Assembly (NCBI GenBank): GCA_033002965.1 | Contig: JAURVB010014795.1 | Span: 97,980 to 161,979, forward strand | Origin: Piper betle | Lineage: Eukaryota > Streptophyta > Magnoliopsida > Piperales > Piperaceae | DNA: 64,000 bases | Direction of reading: 5' to 3' | Shown here: one piece after another, positions 35,759-46,316 of the stretch | Numbering within the stretch: the stretch's first letter is position 1 | Layout of the letters: every line of letters starts with the position of its first letter | Program-made: the position numbers and the translations under genes | The notes under the pieces: model-generated | Told to the model about the DNA's origin: nothing | The model's database searches: none | What the model saw: the letters and a program-made list of their open reading frames with translations, nothing else

Positions 35759-37143
35759 TCAAGAGCTGGGGTTATAGTAAGGGTAGATTGTGAAGATGGT
35801 CTGTGTTACAGTAAGAACCAGGAGAATCAATGCTGCCACTGCTGAGATGAAAGACCATGGCGTGTTGAAGTATGTGTTCTTGAACTCTGCCCACCTGACA
35901 TGCCAACTGTTTCTGTAGTATTTGTTCACCTCATCAAACTGCTTCGCCAAGTAGCCACGTTCGACATCAAAAATGACATCCCTTCCCAATTCATTGAAGA
36001 GCTTGGCCACATCATCATCAGTCCCAAAGTAGTTTTCAATGATCTTCTCATCACCCAAAAGTGCCACATCTTTTTCAGTATCAATGAGACAATCCATGAA
36101 GGTGGCATAGGTTGTGAAGAACATGCCACAATGTTGGTGTGATTGCTCATATGCAATGCAGTTCTGAAAGAAGGAACTCACAAAATCATCAATCTTCAGA
36201 TGGGGAATTTGTAACTGACCCTTTTTGAAATCTATCTCCAGAAAGCTCTTTGCCTGCTTCATGGATTTGAACTCAATACCAGCTCTCAAAAGCTTTGATA
36301 TACAGTCCAACAATTTAGCAGACGTGTTATCCTCCTCGGGCTCTTTGATATGTGGAGGAATGAATGTGGCTCGAAACAAATCGAGCAAATGATCGTAGTC
36401 TCTGCCGATCAACCACTCGAGCGCATCATCGGGCCTCGCATATGCTTTGTTGAAGAATTTGATGGCAAGAGCTAGGAGAGTGGATTGCTGCTTGCTATCA
36501 GGGCCATTTGAGATATCAAACAAGCGTTGCAGTACAAACAATGGAAGTTGATTCTCTAGCCTAAGAAAATCTCTCATAAGAAAGGGATCACCCAGGGAAT
36601 ATTAAAGATTGGATCTTCCTGGTTCCCCATCTCCACCTCCTTATTGTTGTACTTGAGCAAGAGCTCCACAAGGAAGCATCCATCAAGCAGCAGCATCTTC
36701 ACAAACTGTTCACTGTCCATCTTGGTGATCTCCTCAGAGTAGCACTCTCTTGCTGAGGCTTCAAGCTCGGCCATTTCTTTCAGATAGTCTTTCACTTCCA
36801 ACCTATTGTCATGTTCGGATCGTGCGAGAAGCGAATTGAGGAAACGCCATTTGTGCTCTTCCATCATGCTCAACTCTTCCTCCCCATGGTGGTAAGGCCC
36901 TATGGAGACAATATGGGGCTTGTATGCTTGTGGGTTTATCTCCTTGAGATTTTGAGGAATCCTGAAGATGCAGCACTTGCTACCTCCAGCTGTGGTCTTG
37001 AGTTGCTTGGGTTGATTCTCCTTCTTCCTTCTAATGAATGCTGCTAACTCTATGACGTTGATCGCTTCTCCTTGGACATCACCTCCTGATCTGCTTTGCC
37101 TCTGAATCTCCTCACCATTGATTTCCTGGTTGTTTGATCCCAT
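35759..37143 (-). CDS. DUF247 (UPF0481) family membrane protein, one-base frameshift
   Basis: Plant-specific DUF247 protein. The N-terminal half shows CCIFRIPQNLKEINPQAYKP, HIVSIGPYHHGEEELSMMEE, KWRFLNSLL, LLLDGCFLVELLL and DPIFNIPWVIPFL. The C-terminal half continues with RDFLRLENQLPLFVLQRLFD and ends in one transmembrane helix (ISAVAALILLVLTVTQ) before YPYYNPSS. These are the family hallmarks in order. The gene has no introns. The frame breaks at about 36578-36583 between IPFL and MRDFL; one extra T in the coding-strand TTT run rejoins it and gives 461 residues from the ATG at 37143. An upstream in-frame ATG at 37188 is only a few bases from the TATA element, so 37143 is preferred. Molecular function is generally unknown; some grass members act in self-incompatibility, but nothing here suggests that role. 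Confidence 0.94.
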
Positions 37144-37192
37144 CCTCGTCCTCAAAGAATATCTGCTTCCAATTTGATGTAGATGCACCTAG

Positions 37193-37205
37193 ATATATAT
37201 ATATG
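37193..37205 (-). promoter_or_regulatory. TATA-box-like element of the DUF247 gene
   Basis: A TATATATATATAT run lies about 50 bp upstream of the preferred ATG at 37143. Initiation about 30 bp downstream would fall near 37165, after the ATG at 37188. That supports the shorter N-terminus. Confidence 0.5.
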
Positions 37206-37290
37206 ATAAATAAACCTTGCTATAGTTGAAACAACTATGGAATTTTCTAAAGACCCATTTAAGCTCAACCTTTGTTTGCTCAAATCAGTT

Positions 37291-37530
37291 TCTTCATGAT
37301 TTATGCCCATCACCTAATGAACATGTGAGCACCCAGCTTGACGGTTCCTGGTTGCTGCCAAGGTTAACTAGCTCCCCTCCTAAGCTGGTATACTTACCAC
37401 CCCTTTGTCTCCTCTCTTCATGTTTTATGCCCATCACCTAATGAACATGTGAGCTCCAGCTTGAAGGTTCCTGGTCGCTGCCAAGGTTGACTGGCCCCCT
37501 CTCAAGCTGGTATACTTAATGGGCTGGTCT
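37291..37530. repeat. ~124-bp tandem duplication upstream of the DUF247 gene
   Basis: Copies start TCTTCATG at 37291 and 37415. Both contain TTATGCCCATCACCTAATG, AACATGTGAGC, a CAGCTTGA word, GGTTCCTGGT, GCTGCCAAGGTT and AAGCTGGTATACTTA. They lie 90-350 bp upstream of the gene, so the duplication may involve promoter sequence. Confidence 0.85.
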
Positions 37531-37855
37531 TGTCCACACCTATGAAGAAGAGATGGAGAATTTTACAATCTACATTTTAGGTACATCTGAGGTAGTGGGT
37601 ATGTAAAAATCGCAATCTTTGCAAGCTACCAGCTTTTTAATTTTTTCTGCAATATCCATTTTTTAATAACAAGGTGGTAGTCGTGTTTTGAAGAAATGAA
37701 CGCCACGTTGGGTATAGCAGCGCGTCAAGCGAAAACAGGTTTGATGCGACTTAAAAATCTTAAATAGAGTTAAAATAAGGGTATGCATGTCAACACTCCA
37801 TTGGCTCGTGTTTATGAAACCGAATATTAACGTCAAAAGAGAATTTAATAAGGTG

Positions 37856-37887
<32 letters not shown>

Positions 37888-38680
37888 TTTCACATATATT
37901 CAATTTGTTTAAGTTTGAATTGAAGTCTGACTTAAGCTATAATCTAAAAAATGCGGGCATGCTTTCGTTTGGTATAATTCGACTCAAAATTTAATGTTAT
38001 ATATAATATAATATAATGCATGTTTTGTACATAGTCATTTATAAAAAATTTAAAAATAATAATAATAATTAAAAAATGTATCATAATAATTATCTAATAT
38101 TTAGTAATATAATAATATAAATAATTTTTTGAGGTCTACTTTTGGCAAGGTTGAACTCTTAAATCTTTTGCAGTTAACTTTTTTAGTTTGCATTAAATAA
38201 AATATAAATAAATGAAATTCAAACTAATTCGAGCTCAATTTAATATTTACTTAATTCGATTAATAGGTCATTTCACACTCGATAATAAATAAACAAATTA
38301 GGCCAGATATTGCACTATGTGTAATTTTTATTAATAATAAAATATAATTTTATAAACTAGCCCTTATCAAATAATGAATTTGATTATAATATTTTGATAT
38401 ATTAGTGATAAATACAGATTTTAAAAAGATAGACTCTAATTAATTGAAAAGATAAGCCATAATAATTTAATATATTTTTAAATTTTTGTTGCATTTTTAT
38501 TAGTTTAATCTCCTATTTTTTTATTAGAGTGCAATTTTGATTCTTGTTTTATTGATAAAAGTAGATTTATAAATAGAACTTACTCCAACGTTAAATTGTT
38601 TTTTTATTAATAAAAGTAGATCTATAAATAGAACATTTATCAATATTAAATCGTTAATAGAACATTGATTTACCTGTATA
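37531..38680. other. AT-rich intergenic stretch; no gene seen
   Basis: No coding sequence is seen. There is a (TA)n tract at about 37855-37882, and AGATTTATAAATAGAAC and AGATCTATAAATAGAAC recur near 38563 and 38624, a local duplication. Confidence 0.6.
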
Positions 38681-40073
38681 GGGGTGGTGAATTAATTATT
38701 TATGTGTGTAGGAATGAATTTATTATTTACTGTGATAGGGGGACAAAAGTATTTTTACCCGATTTGCTCCTATAAATCATTTTACCTTAGAGAGTGACTT
38801 TGTTGGGTTGGGTTGGGTTGGCTCCGAGTAAGTTTAATTTTTTATTTTAAAAAAGGTAAAAGGAGAAATAAGGGTGGGTTGGCATCGGGTAAATAAAGTT
38901 TTATTTTTTAAAAAAAAGATATGGTATGCGGTGGTGAGTGGGGTGGGAAGAGAAAAAAATAGCTGTAAGATAGGCGGAGGTGAAACTAATAAACTAGCTA
39001 CTTGGGTGTTTTTTATCATAGTTTTTTATATCACTTTTTTATTTAATTAATTAATTTATAATTAGGAATCGCTAATTCCTGACTATAGAACCTAATTGTG
39101 TGTAGGCCTTTTTAGACCTTGACAATAATTAGTAGATAATTTTTATTTACAAAATTTAAAAATTGTAAAAGGTAAATCCACTAATATTTTAATCATGCAT
39201 TATTTGTCATCAATGATATAATATGACCTATTAATGATGTCTCTTTAGACAAAAGAGCTGGCCATAATTAGGTATTTAGGCTTCATGGCTATGAATCAAC
39301 AAACTTAATAAATAATTAAAGCATATTCTTTGTGCCTAAGTTTTAAAAATAACAAAATCAAATTTACCAATGACATTTTTAATTACACGTTATGTGTCAT
39401 CAACAATACAATGTGGCCCATTAATTACATATAGTTTGTTTAATAAAATATATCTATATAATATATAATTTTTATGAGATGTAATGAGGTAAGCGAGGGC
39501 TGAAAGTGTTTTTTGCCCCAAAGCTGGATCTAGTCGGCTACATCTTGGTCATGCCATTTTGTAAAAAAAAGGTGGTTGGTAGTAAGGTTTAAAATTAGAA
39601 AAAGGAGGTGCAATTTTTTTGTTTTTTTGTTTTAATAAATCTGGGTCATCCTTATGATCAGATGACTCAGAGATAAAATTTTTCTAATTTTTATTTATAA
39701 ATTAATTAAATAAATACAAATGATAATATAAAAAAGACTACGAAGAAAAAATACACTCAAATAACTACATATTCAACCACTTTTTTTACCCACCCCACCC
39801 ACTATCAAGTAAAGTGTATAAAATTTTATTTTTAAAAAAAAGCCAACATTCTTTCCCGAGGCCAACCCACCTACTCCTTTTACCTTCTTTAATAAAAATA
39901 ATAATTAAATCAACTCTAAATCAACCCAAACCAACCCCTCGTTCATTCCCTGATCTCTGTTGAGGTAAAATGATTTATAAGGGTAAATCAGGTAAAAAGA
40001 GTTTTCCCTCCCTTCTATACGTAATATGCTAAAATTTTCCCTCAGACACGTAAATAATGAATTCACTACCCCT
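38681..40073. mobile_element. Fold-back element with ~300-bp inverted arms
   Basis: The left arm (from GGGGTGGTGAATT at 38681) and the reverse complement of the right arm (ending ATTCACTACCCC at 40073) match over long stretches: the TAAATAATGAATT region, a CCTATAAATCATTTTACCT-type block, the GGGTTGG region and GGTAAAAGGAG. The AT-rich middle holds an internal direct duplication (about 39180-39250 and 39360-39440, sharing TTTGTCATCAATG-type or TGTGTCATCAACAA words). There is no coding capacity and no convincing target-site duplication. It ends 73 bp before the ATG of the CHCH gene. Confidence 0.75.
38803..38820 (+). other. (TTGGG)3 G-rich tract, possible G-quadruplex
   Basis: Three consecutive TTGGG units, followed by TTGG, lie in the left arm of the fold-back element. 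The right arm carries a degenerate C-rich counterpart (CAACCCAAACCAACCCC) near 39920. Confidence 0.5.
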
Positions 40074-40146
40074 CACCGCCTAATTTTCTCCTTTTTAACG
40101 TTTTTCACTCAGAACTAGGTTTAGAAAGGTGTATGCATTGGTAACG

Positions 40147-41379
40147 ATGGACCCTCGGAAGAATGGCGACGGCGACCGAGAGACTACCCCGGCGCCGCCG
40201 CCGCTGCACCAGATGGACGCCGACGACCAAGACGAAAACGTGAAGCAGCTCGGAGATTGCTCTCGCTTCTACCTATCCCTGCAGGTCCTACCGCCTTTCA
40301 TCCAATCCTTCGTTGCTGTTTTTTTTATGTGTTTTAACTCTCTCCCTCTCTTTTCTTCGTTTTTTTGCAGGATTGTTTGGTCGAAAGCAATCGCAGCTGG
40401 AAAAAATGCCAAATGGGTACGTCCTTTTTTCAATATATTTGAAGTAGTAGCAGTTAAGTGTCGAATGGTGAAGTGTTCGTTTTTGGTTGAGTGGTGCGAT
40501 GCTACAGATTTGGTGAAGTGGAGCATGGCAATGAGGCGTGTGATGAAATCAAAAACCTGAGCGATGCAATTTATTCATTAGGTTTTGCAAGATGTGATGG
40601 CATTCAGAACCTGCATGAATCATTTGATACACTGATTGAATAACAAACAGGCAGTGATATACGTAGATGAAAAAAATGACAGCAGGTTTCAGCAAACCCA
40701 ACTCTGCTAAATGCTTCAAAATCGACTAATCCTAATTGCTTTATAAATGCACCTATAATGGTGTTTAATTATCAGAAACAGAATTCCCCCAAGCCTAGAG
40801 TGCTTTCGGTCTTTCTTATTCTTCTGTCTTTGAAATCCACTCTCTCTAAAAAAAATTGAGGATGAGGTTACCGAATCTTTCAACTTTATTTATAATGTCG
40901 TTGATCATGATATTAATGCTTAGTTCTAGATTTGTCATCTCTACTCTTCTGGGCTGATCTCTCCCTATTGATGAAATGATTTCTGTAATAGTGAAAAATC
41001 ATGGGAATCACACACCTCCAATAAGGTTCTTACTGGATTCATTCAGTATGCATTACCTATCGATTTGAGTGATGAAGGTTGGGCAAACGATGTTCAATGT
41101 GCTTCTTCTTGAAGATAGTGTGTTGTGACTGCATTGTTTAAATTCATTATGACTCCCTGGGAAGAATATAATTAATTCTTTTGTGGCTATTCTTCCAGTT
41201 CTTGTCTGGAATTCTTCTTCTTGTAGTTTCCTTTGCGTTCACAGTTTTATGACGATCGCATGCATATCACAAATCGAGTGAGTTGTAGTGAAAAATGTGG
41301 CTTGTATTTTACTTCTTGTGTTGATATGCTTCCAGAAGTGCAAGCGCTCAAGGCCTGTAATGAAAGAGCTAAGAAGTAG
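40147..41379 (+). CDS. Small twin-CX9C (CHCH) mitochondrial protein, COA4/CHCHD8-like
   Basis: Three exons: 40147-40284, 40371-40416, 41336-41379, all GT-AG and in phase, giving 75 residues. The start is the first in-frame ATG (MDPRKNGDGD). After an acidic, proline-containing N-terminus, the C-terminal half has CSRFYLSLQDC and CQMEVQALKAC, that is C-X9-C twice, separated by LVESNRSWKK. This is the CHCH hairpin of proteins imported into the mitochondrial intermembrane space by the Mia40/Erv1 disulfide relay. The SWKKC spacing and overall size fit COA4 (CHCHD8), a cytochrome c oxidase assembly factor. Assignment to COA4, as opposed to another CHCH subfamily, is an inference. Confidence 0.82.
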
Positions 41380-42239
41380 GCATGAACCACAGAAGAGCTG
41401 ATTTATCAACACTGTTATGAAATCTTTTTTGTTCATTCTGTGTAGAAAGATATTTTGCCCGTTTTAGGGCATTGTAAGAAGGAAGAACAGGTTGTGAAAA
41501 TAATCAGCCAATGGGCATACGATTCGACTATTGCAAATAAAAAATACCCATTTTGTAAAGATCCTCATGACCACGTCTGTTGCTAAGTAGGAAAAAAATT
41601 GTTCCACTGACATTCTTAGTTTTGCTCAGCATGACAGACTTATTGTAAAACATGAAAATTACTTATTTTCCAAAAATGTAAAAATTGAGGCGCGTAAAAG
41701 CTGGCTATAACGTATCTATGGGCCTATGGCCAATGGATTAAATTGTACCATTTTTATTTCTTGGGAAACTAGGACACATCTAAATTCGAAAAATTTGGCA
41801 AACAATATAAAGCATTAGCAACATCAATCTAGCAAGGGGATCATTCTAAGTAAAATGCAGACATAAATTTTATCACTGCATCCGATAAGCTGACTATGGG
41901 GGGGTCTTATTCTCAAGTGGTTCAAGTGGAAGTTTGACCAGTTCGAGCACCACGACAAGACGACAACCCATTCAACTGCAAATTTAGGTTGATGAAGTTG
42001 AATCACTTATACCCAGGAAATAATGGAGCAGAGGGGGATCTCCGTTAAGATGATGCAGACCAGCCAGGAGAGCTTGGAATATCCCTGACACTGGAACTCC
42101 TAAGATTTACCTTGCCAAATCCAAAAGGACGCCAATGAAAGCTGACCACTCTCACATGTTATCGTAAAAACGACCAACTCAAACTGTGGATTACATAGAT
42201 ATTTTCAAGAACTGTATGTTTTGGCATCCATCATTTCAT
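41380..42239 (+). other. 3' flank of the CHCH gene; no gene seen
   Basis: Presumably 3' UTR followed by intergenic DNA. No conserved coding sequence is seen on either strand. Confidence 0.5.
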
Positions 42240-43090
42240 AAGATATTCTCTGAACCGGTGATGAGTAAATCGGCGGCGATCCAATTTAAAAAACCCTCTG
42301 AATTGGCTAGGCTCGAATCGGCTGATTCAAGCCAATTTTCACCCAATTTAAACCGATTCCGAAATCAGCTCGAATCAGTCGATTCCGCAATCAGCTCAAA
42401 TCGGTCGATTCGAATCGACTCGACAGCGGCGACGGCAGGGCGATAACGGGCGACTAAGGGGGGGGGCTAGGTGGCAACGGCGGCGGGACGGGGCGGCGAG
42501 GAGGCGACTGGGCGATACGGGACTGGGCAAGGCGAGACGAGCGGCGGGGTGGGGCAAGGGGGCGACGATAGGGTGACAGGGCTGCGAGGGCAACGGGGTG
42601 GGGCGGGTCAGGAGGCGAGGAAGGGGGTGGGACAAGGGGCACCGGGGGGGGCGACGAGGCAACACAAAGGCGAGGGCGGCGATGGGGAGGCAGGGTAGGG
42701 CGGCGACATCAATCAGGGGAGGGTTCATGGGCGGTCGCAGGGGAGATGAGGGATGAAATATCAGAGGTATTTTCGTAATTAAAAATTGACTCGACTCCGA
42801 TTCAAATAAAAAATAATAACTAATTTTAAATAATTTTTAAAAAATTCCAAAAAATATGAAAATATATCATAAAATATAATACACATTATAACATAAAAAT
42901 TATATCAGAATGATATATTTTATAATAATAACCTACTAATTTTGACTAAGTTGAAATTTTTATACAGGACCAATTCAGGCCGATTCAAGTGAACTGATTC
43001 CTATCCGATTTAGACCGATTCCGATTCCGATTCTGTTTATGGCTCCCTCAAAAACCGATTCCGATTCCGATTTTTGTAACCATGCTCTAA
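42240..43090. repeat. Unclassified repeat with a G-rich core and CCGATTCCGATT-type ends
   Basis: Both outer parts are rich in GATTCGA/AATCGG/CCGATTCC words on alternating strands, as in plant fold-back repeats. The centre (about 42430-42720) is extremely G-rich on the plus strand, with many GGGG runs, including one of nine near 42460. The composition differs sharply from all flanking DNA. Open frames there are compositional artefacts. Confidence 0.6.
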
Positions 43091-43338
43091 ACCATTCGCA
43101 AGAATAGTTTAGGACTTTTAGAGCCCTAAAAGTGGAAGGGTCTCAGAATCTGGTCCAGAGTTTCCCAATTGGTGCATTCCAAGTAAAAGTAATAGAACTT
43201 CTGGTATGAAATTGGATTCCTGATTGGTAACTTTACTGACATTGAACATTGGAAATGGAGAAGTTCTACATAAGTTCTTCTTCAGCCAACAACCTATCCA
43301 AGCTAAAAGTGCCAAAGCTTCAAGACCTTAAAGAAAAC

Positions 43339-45443
43339 TTATGATGCTGTAGTGAACTTGAGTGAAATGCTATTAACACTGTGTCGCTCATCTGTTGGAG
43401 TCCCGAATACTTCACCTTTGAAAACATGGCCCAAATGTCCACCGCAAACAGCACATGTAATTTCTACCCTTCGCCCATCCGGGTCAGGCTGATAGTGAAA
43501 GAAAAACTCTTGTCAATAGGAAAAGTGGGAGCATCAACTTAAATTAGGGCATTTGATAAAGTGTCTTTTAAATAACCAAGATGGAAGCCCTTGTATATCA
43601 CGAGTAAAACAATATCCATACACTACAAAAAGAGATCTGAAACATAGAAAAGATGGTAGAAGAAAAACTTACACTTCGATTTATGGCTCCAGGAAGACCC
43701 TCATAGAAAGCAGGCCAACCACATCCAGAGTTGAACTTAGATGTCGACTTATATAAGGGTGTCCCACATCCTGCGCATGTGTATAACCCCTCTTCAAAAA
43801 ATTTGTCATTCTCCCCAGTGCCTGGGTACCTGCATGAATATTATCAGATAAGAAGATTTTGTTTTTCCTTTTGGTTAAGAAGTTATCAGATAAAGAGTTA
43901 ACTTTGCAAACACAATGGCAACCAGAAAATCTTTGCTGATAACCTCAAAGCCAAAGAAGGCCCATGCAACATTTAGCAATGAGGAAGGAACTGAGTTTAT
44001 GGTTCAGTCTGACATCTCCTAACAAATACAATTAAATAGATTAAGAAACTTAAAGTAGCACTGCAAGTGAAGACATAAAAGAAACAAAACTAATAAAAGC
44101 TCACAGTGCAACAACAGTATTGACAGCATATTTCTAAAATTTGTAATGTAAACTCATGAGAATCGTATGCACATAAAACAAAGAAACAACGTTCAAAAAA
44201 TGCAACGACTTCAATTACAAGGCCCCCCAAAAAGGCTGGTTTAGTGCTTTTATTATACTATGATATGCCATCATGTTAACCTGAGGTAATCCTGATTAAC
44301 CAACCACAGGCTATCATAATTAGTTACTCAATTTTCCACAACATATGATAATTCAAGAAAATAAATTAGAGTAATATAATCAATCAATGAGCACAACAAA
44401 AAATCGAGTAGATATCAAGCACAACGCAATAACTTACAATTTTTAGATAAGACAAAGTCATAGCCAAATCTTCTTCATTTAACATCTTATCCTAAAAGGT
44501 ACCAGGGGCATGGATTTTAATCTAGGATCCTCGTGGCAAGAAAGAACAATGTTTTGATACCAAATACTTGACACCAACCTTCTCCCTTCAAAATTTCAGA
44601 TCTAACTTGGATAGAATTGCAAGGAAGGGACAAATAGCAAACCAACAGTACCAAAACAACATTGCTCTTTGCAAGGATTGCAAATAAAACAGGTTTGATG
44701 TCGTCTTGGCCTTGGAAACCAATTCAGGTGGCAACAATCTGAAGTTTCCTGCTTTGTCAAATCCAGCAAATAGAGATGGTGGTGGTGGGGAAGATAAATC
44801 ACAACTTGTGATGTTGAAAAACAAACAAGTTGGATGAAGGTGGTGGTGCAGATACAGGGAGAATACCAGGCTCTGAATACCAATTGATGCAAACTGCAAG
44901 ATAACTTGAGAAGAAAAAGCTCACAAAGATTCATTATTCTCTCTAATCTTACTCAAAATCACAAAGAAGATGAGGAAGCAGTGATAGCACAAAGCAAAGG
45001 AAAATATTTCTTTGTATTCAATAATGATAGATTGATTGGAAAATAGCCTACAATGCTTGTATTTATAGAAGAATTCGCAGCACCCTCGAGATTCTAAAAC
45101 CATCTTCAATTGCTCATACCAACAATACGCCGCCCATTCATCATCAGATATCTCATATCCATCAAGCAACAAACAAAACGATCAAATTGACAGTAACAAT
45201 TTCCGATGATACTCGGTGCCTTTCTGGCGGAGGATGCGAAACTGGTCGGGGGAGAGGACAGCCCGCCACTCCTCCTCGCTCATCTGCACCGACGCCGCCA
45301 CGGCCACCACGCCAGTCCTAACCCGCCGCTGCTGGACGAGGTGGAGGCCACCGAACGGGGCCGCCGGAGAGGCGACGGACGCCGGCGAAAGAAGGGGGAG
45401 GGACGGCGAAGGGTAGCCTCAGCAGCTTCACCCCCGTAGCCAT
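43339..45443 (-). CDS. MSRB: Methionine sulfoxide reductase B (plastid type), catalytic Cys replaced by Ser
   Basis: MSRB reduces methionine-R-sulfoxide in proteins. Exons (minus): 45213-45443, 43673-43829, 43339-43488, GT-AG and in phase. The domain runs from [20 protein letters not shown] through [49 protein letters not shown] and [16 protein letters not shown]. Both zinc CxxC pairs (CAGC, CAVC) and the resolving Cys of SGCGW are present. The family's catalytic RHC is RHS here (AGT codon at about 43375). An upstream ATG at 45443 starts a transit-like peptide ([12 protein letters not shown]), but it is one base out of frame with the domain. As read, translation in frame starts at 45283 with no plastid signal. 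Sequence between (such as [13 protein letters not shown]) looks like a transit-peptide end, so an indel is likely. Confidence 0.93.
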
Positions 45444-46316
45444 GGATTTTCTTTTCTTTTATTTATTGATATTTTCGTAAACTTTTTTTTTTGTTTTAAA
45501 ATTATTCTTTTTTGAGTTAGAATATTAGGAAATCTGATTTGGATTGAATCTTTTCCGAACGAATTCGGATTGGATTGTGTTCGGATCTTATTAGTTATGT
45601 TAAAAATTTATTTTGAAACTTTGTTTCGATAAAATTTGAATTCTCGACCCTCCCTCGTAAGGTAGATTCAGTTTTTAGAATAATATAAGTGTTTTAATTA
45701 GTTTAAATTTAATTTATTTATTTAAAAATTATGCCATATGTTCATCATTTATATTTTTCAAACACGCTATAAAAAAGGTTATTATTAATTATGATTTAAA
45801 AAATTTGACTTAAGCAGTTGTATAAGGACGTAGGTGGAGAATGCTGGTATAATATTTTTTTTATTTAAATTTTAACTATTACTATTTAAAGGTAATTAAT
45901 ATTTTCTTAAGTGATGTTTTTATTAGTTTTTAAAAAACAGAATATCACAATTTATTATGAAAAATATAAATAACCATAAAATTAAAGCTTTCTAGATTTT
46001 TATTTAAGCTCTTTATACAATTCACTTCATTATTGTAGTTAAATTCTATGAAAGGAATTTAATACAAGCGCTTATTATTAAACTTGTTTAACTATATTGA
46101 ACTTGAGTTTAGTCAAATCGAATCCAAACTCACTTTATTCATTTGAGTTTGTGCTTAGCGTCACATTAAACTTAAATAAAGTTGAACATCGAGATAAATC
46201 GAGTTTTGAAGAGCCGTATTACGGGATAATCCAATCGGAATAACTAAGAATAATTTCATCATAAGCAAAGAAAAATGGTCGGGAAAACCATGGAAAGAGG
46301 CCATTCAAGTTACATT
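45444..46316. other. AT-rich intergenic stretch between MSRB and PP2C35; no gene seen
   Basis: Lies upstream of MSRB and downstream of PP2C35 (both minus strand). It is AT-rich with scattered ATTTGAGTT-type words. Nothing else is recognised. Confidence 0.6.

Noticed and set aside
37144..37188. Longer N-terminus for the DUF247 protein (ATG at 37188)
   Set aside because: The TATA-like element at 37193-37205 would place transcription start downstream of this ATG.
42396..42728. Pro/Arg-rich or Gly-rich open frames
   Set aside because: Produced by the G-rich island; no conserved domain.
44921..45172. Open frame with [16 protein letters not shown] inside MSRB intron 1
   Set aside because: It faintly resembles the MSRB N-terminal block, but the true exon (MSEEEW...) is at 45213-45283 and splices in phase.
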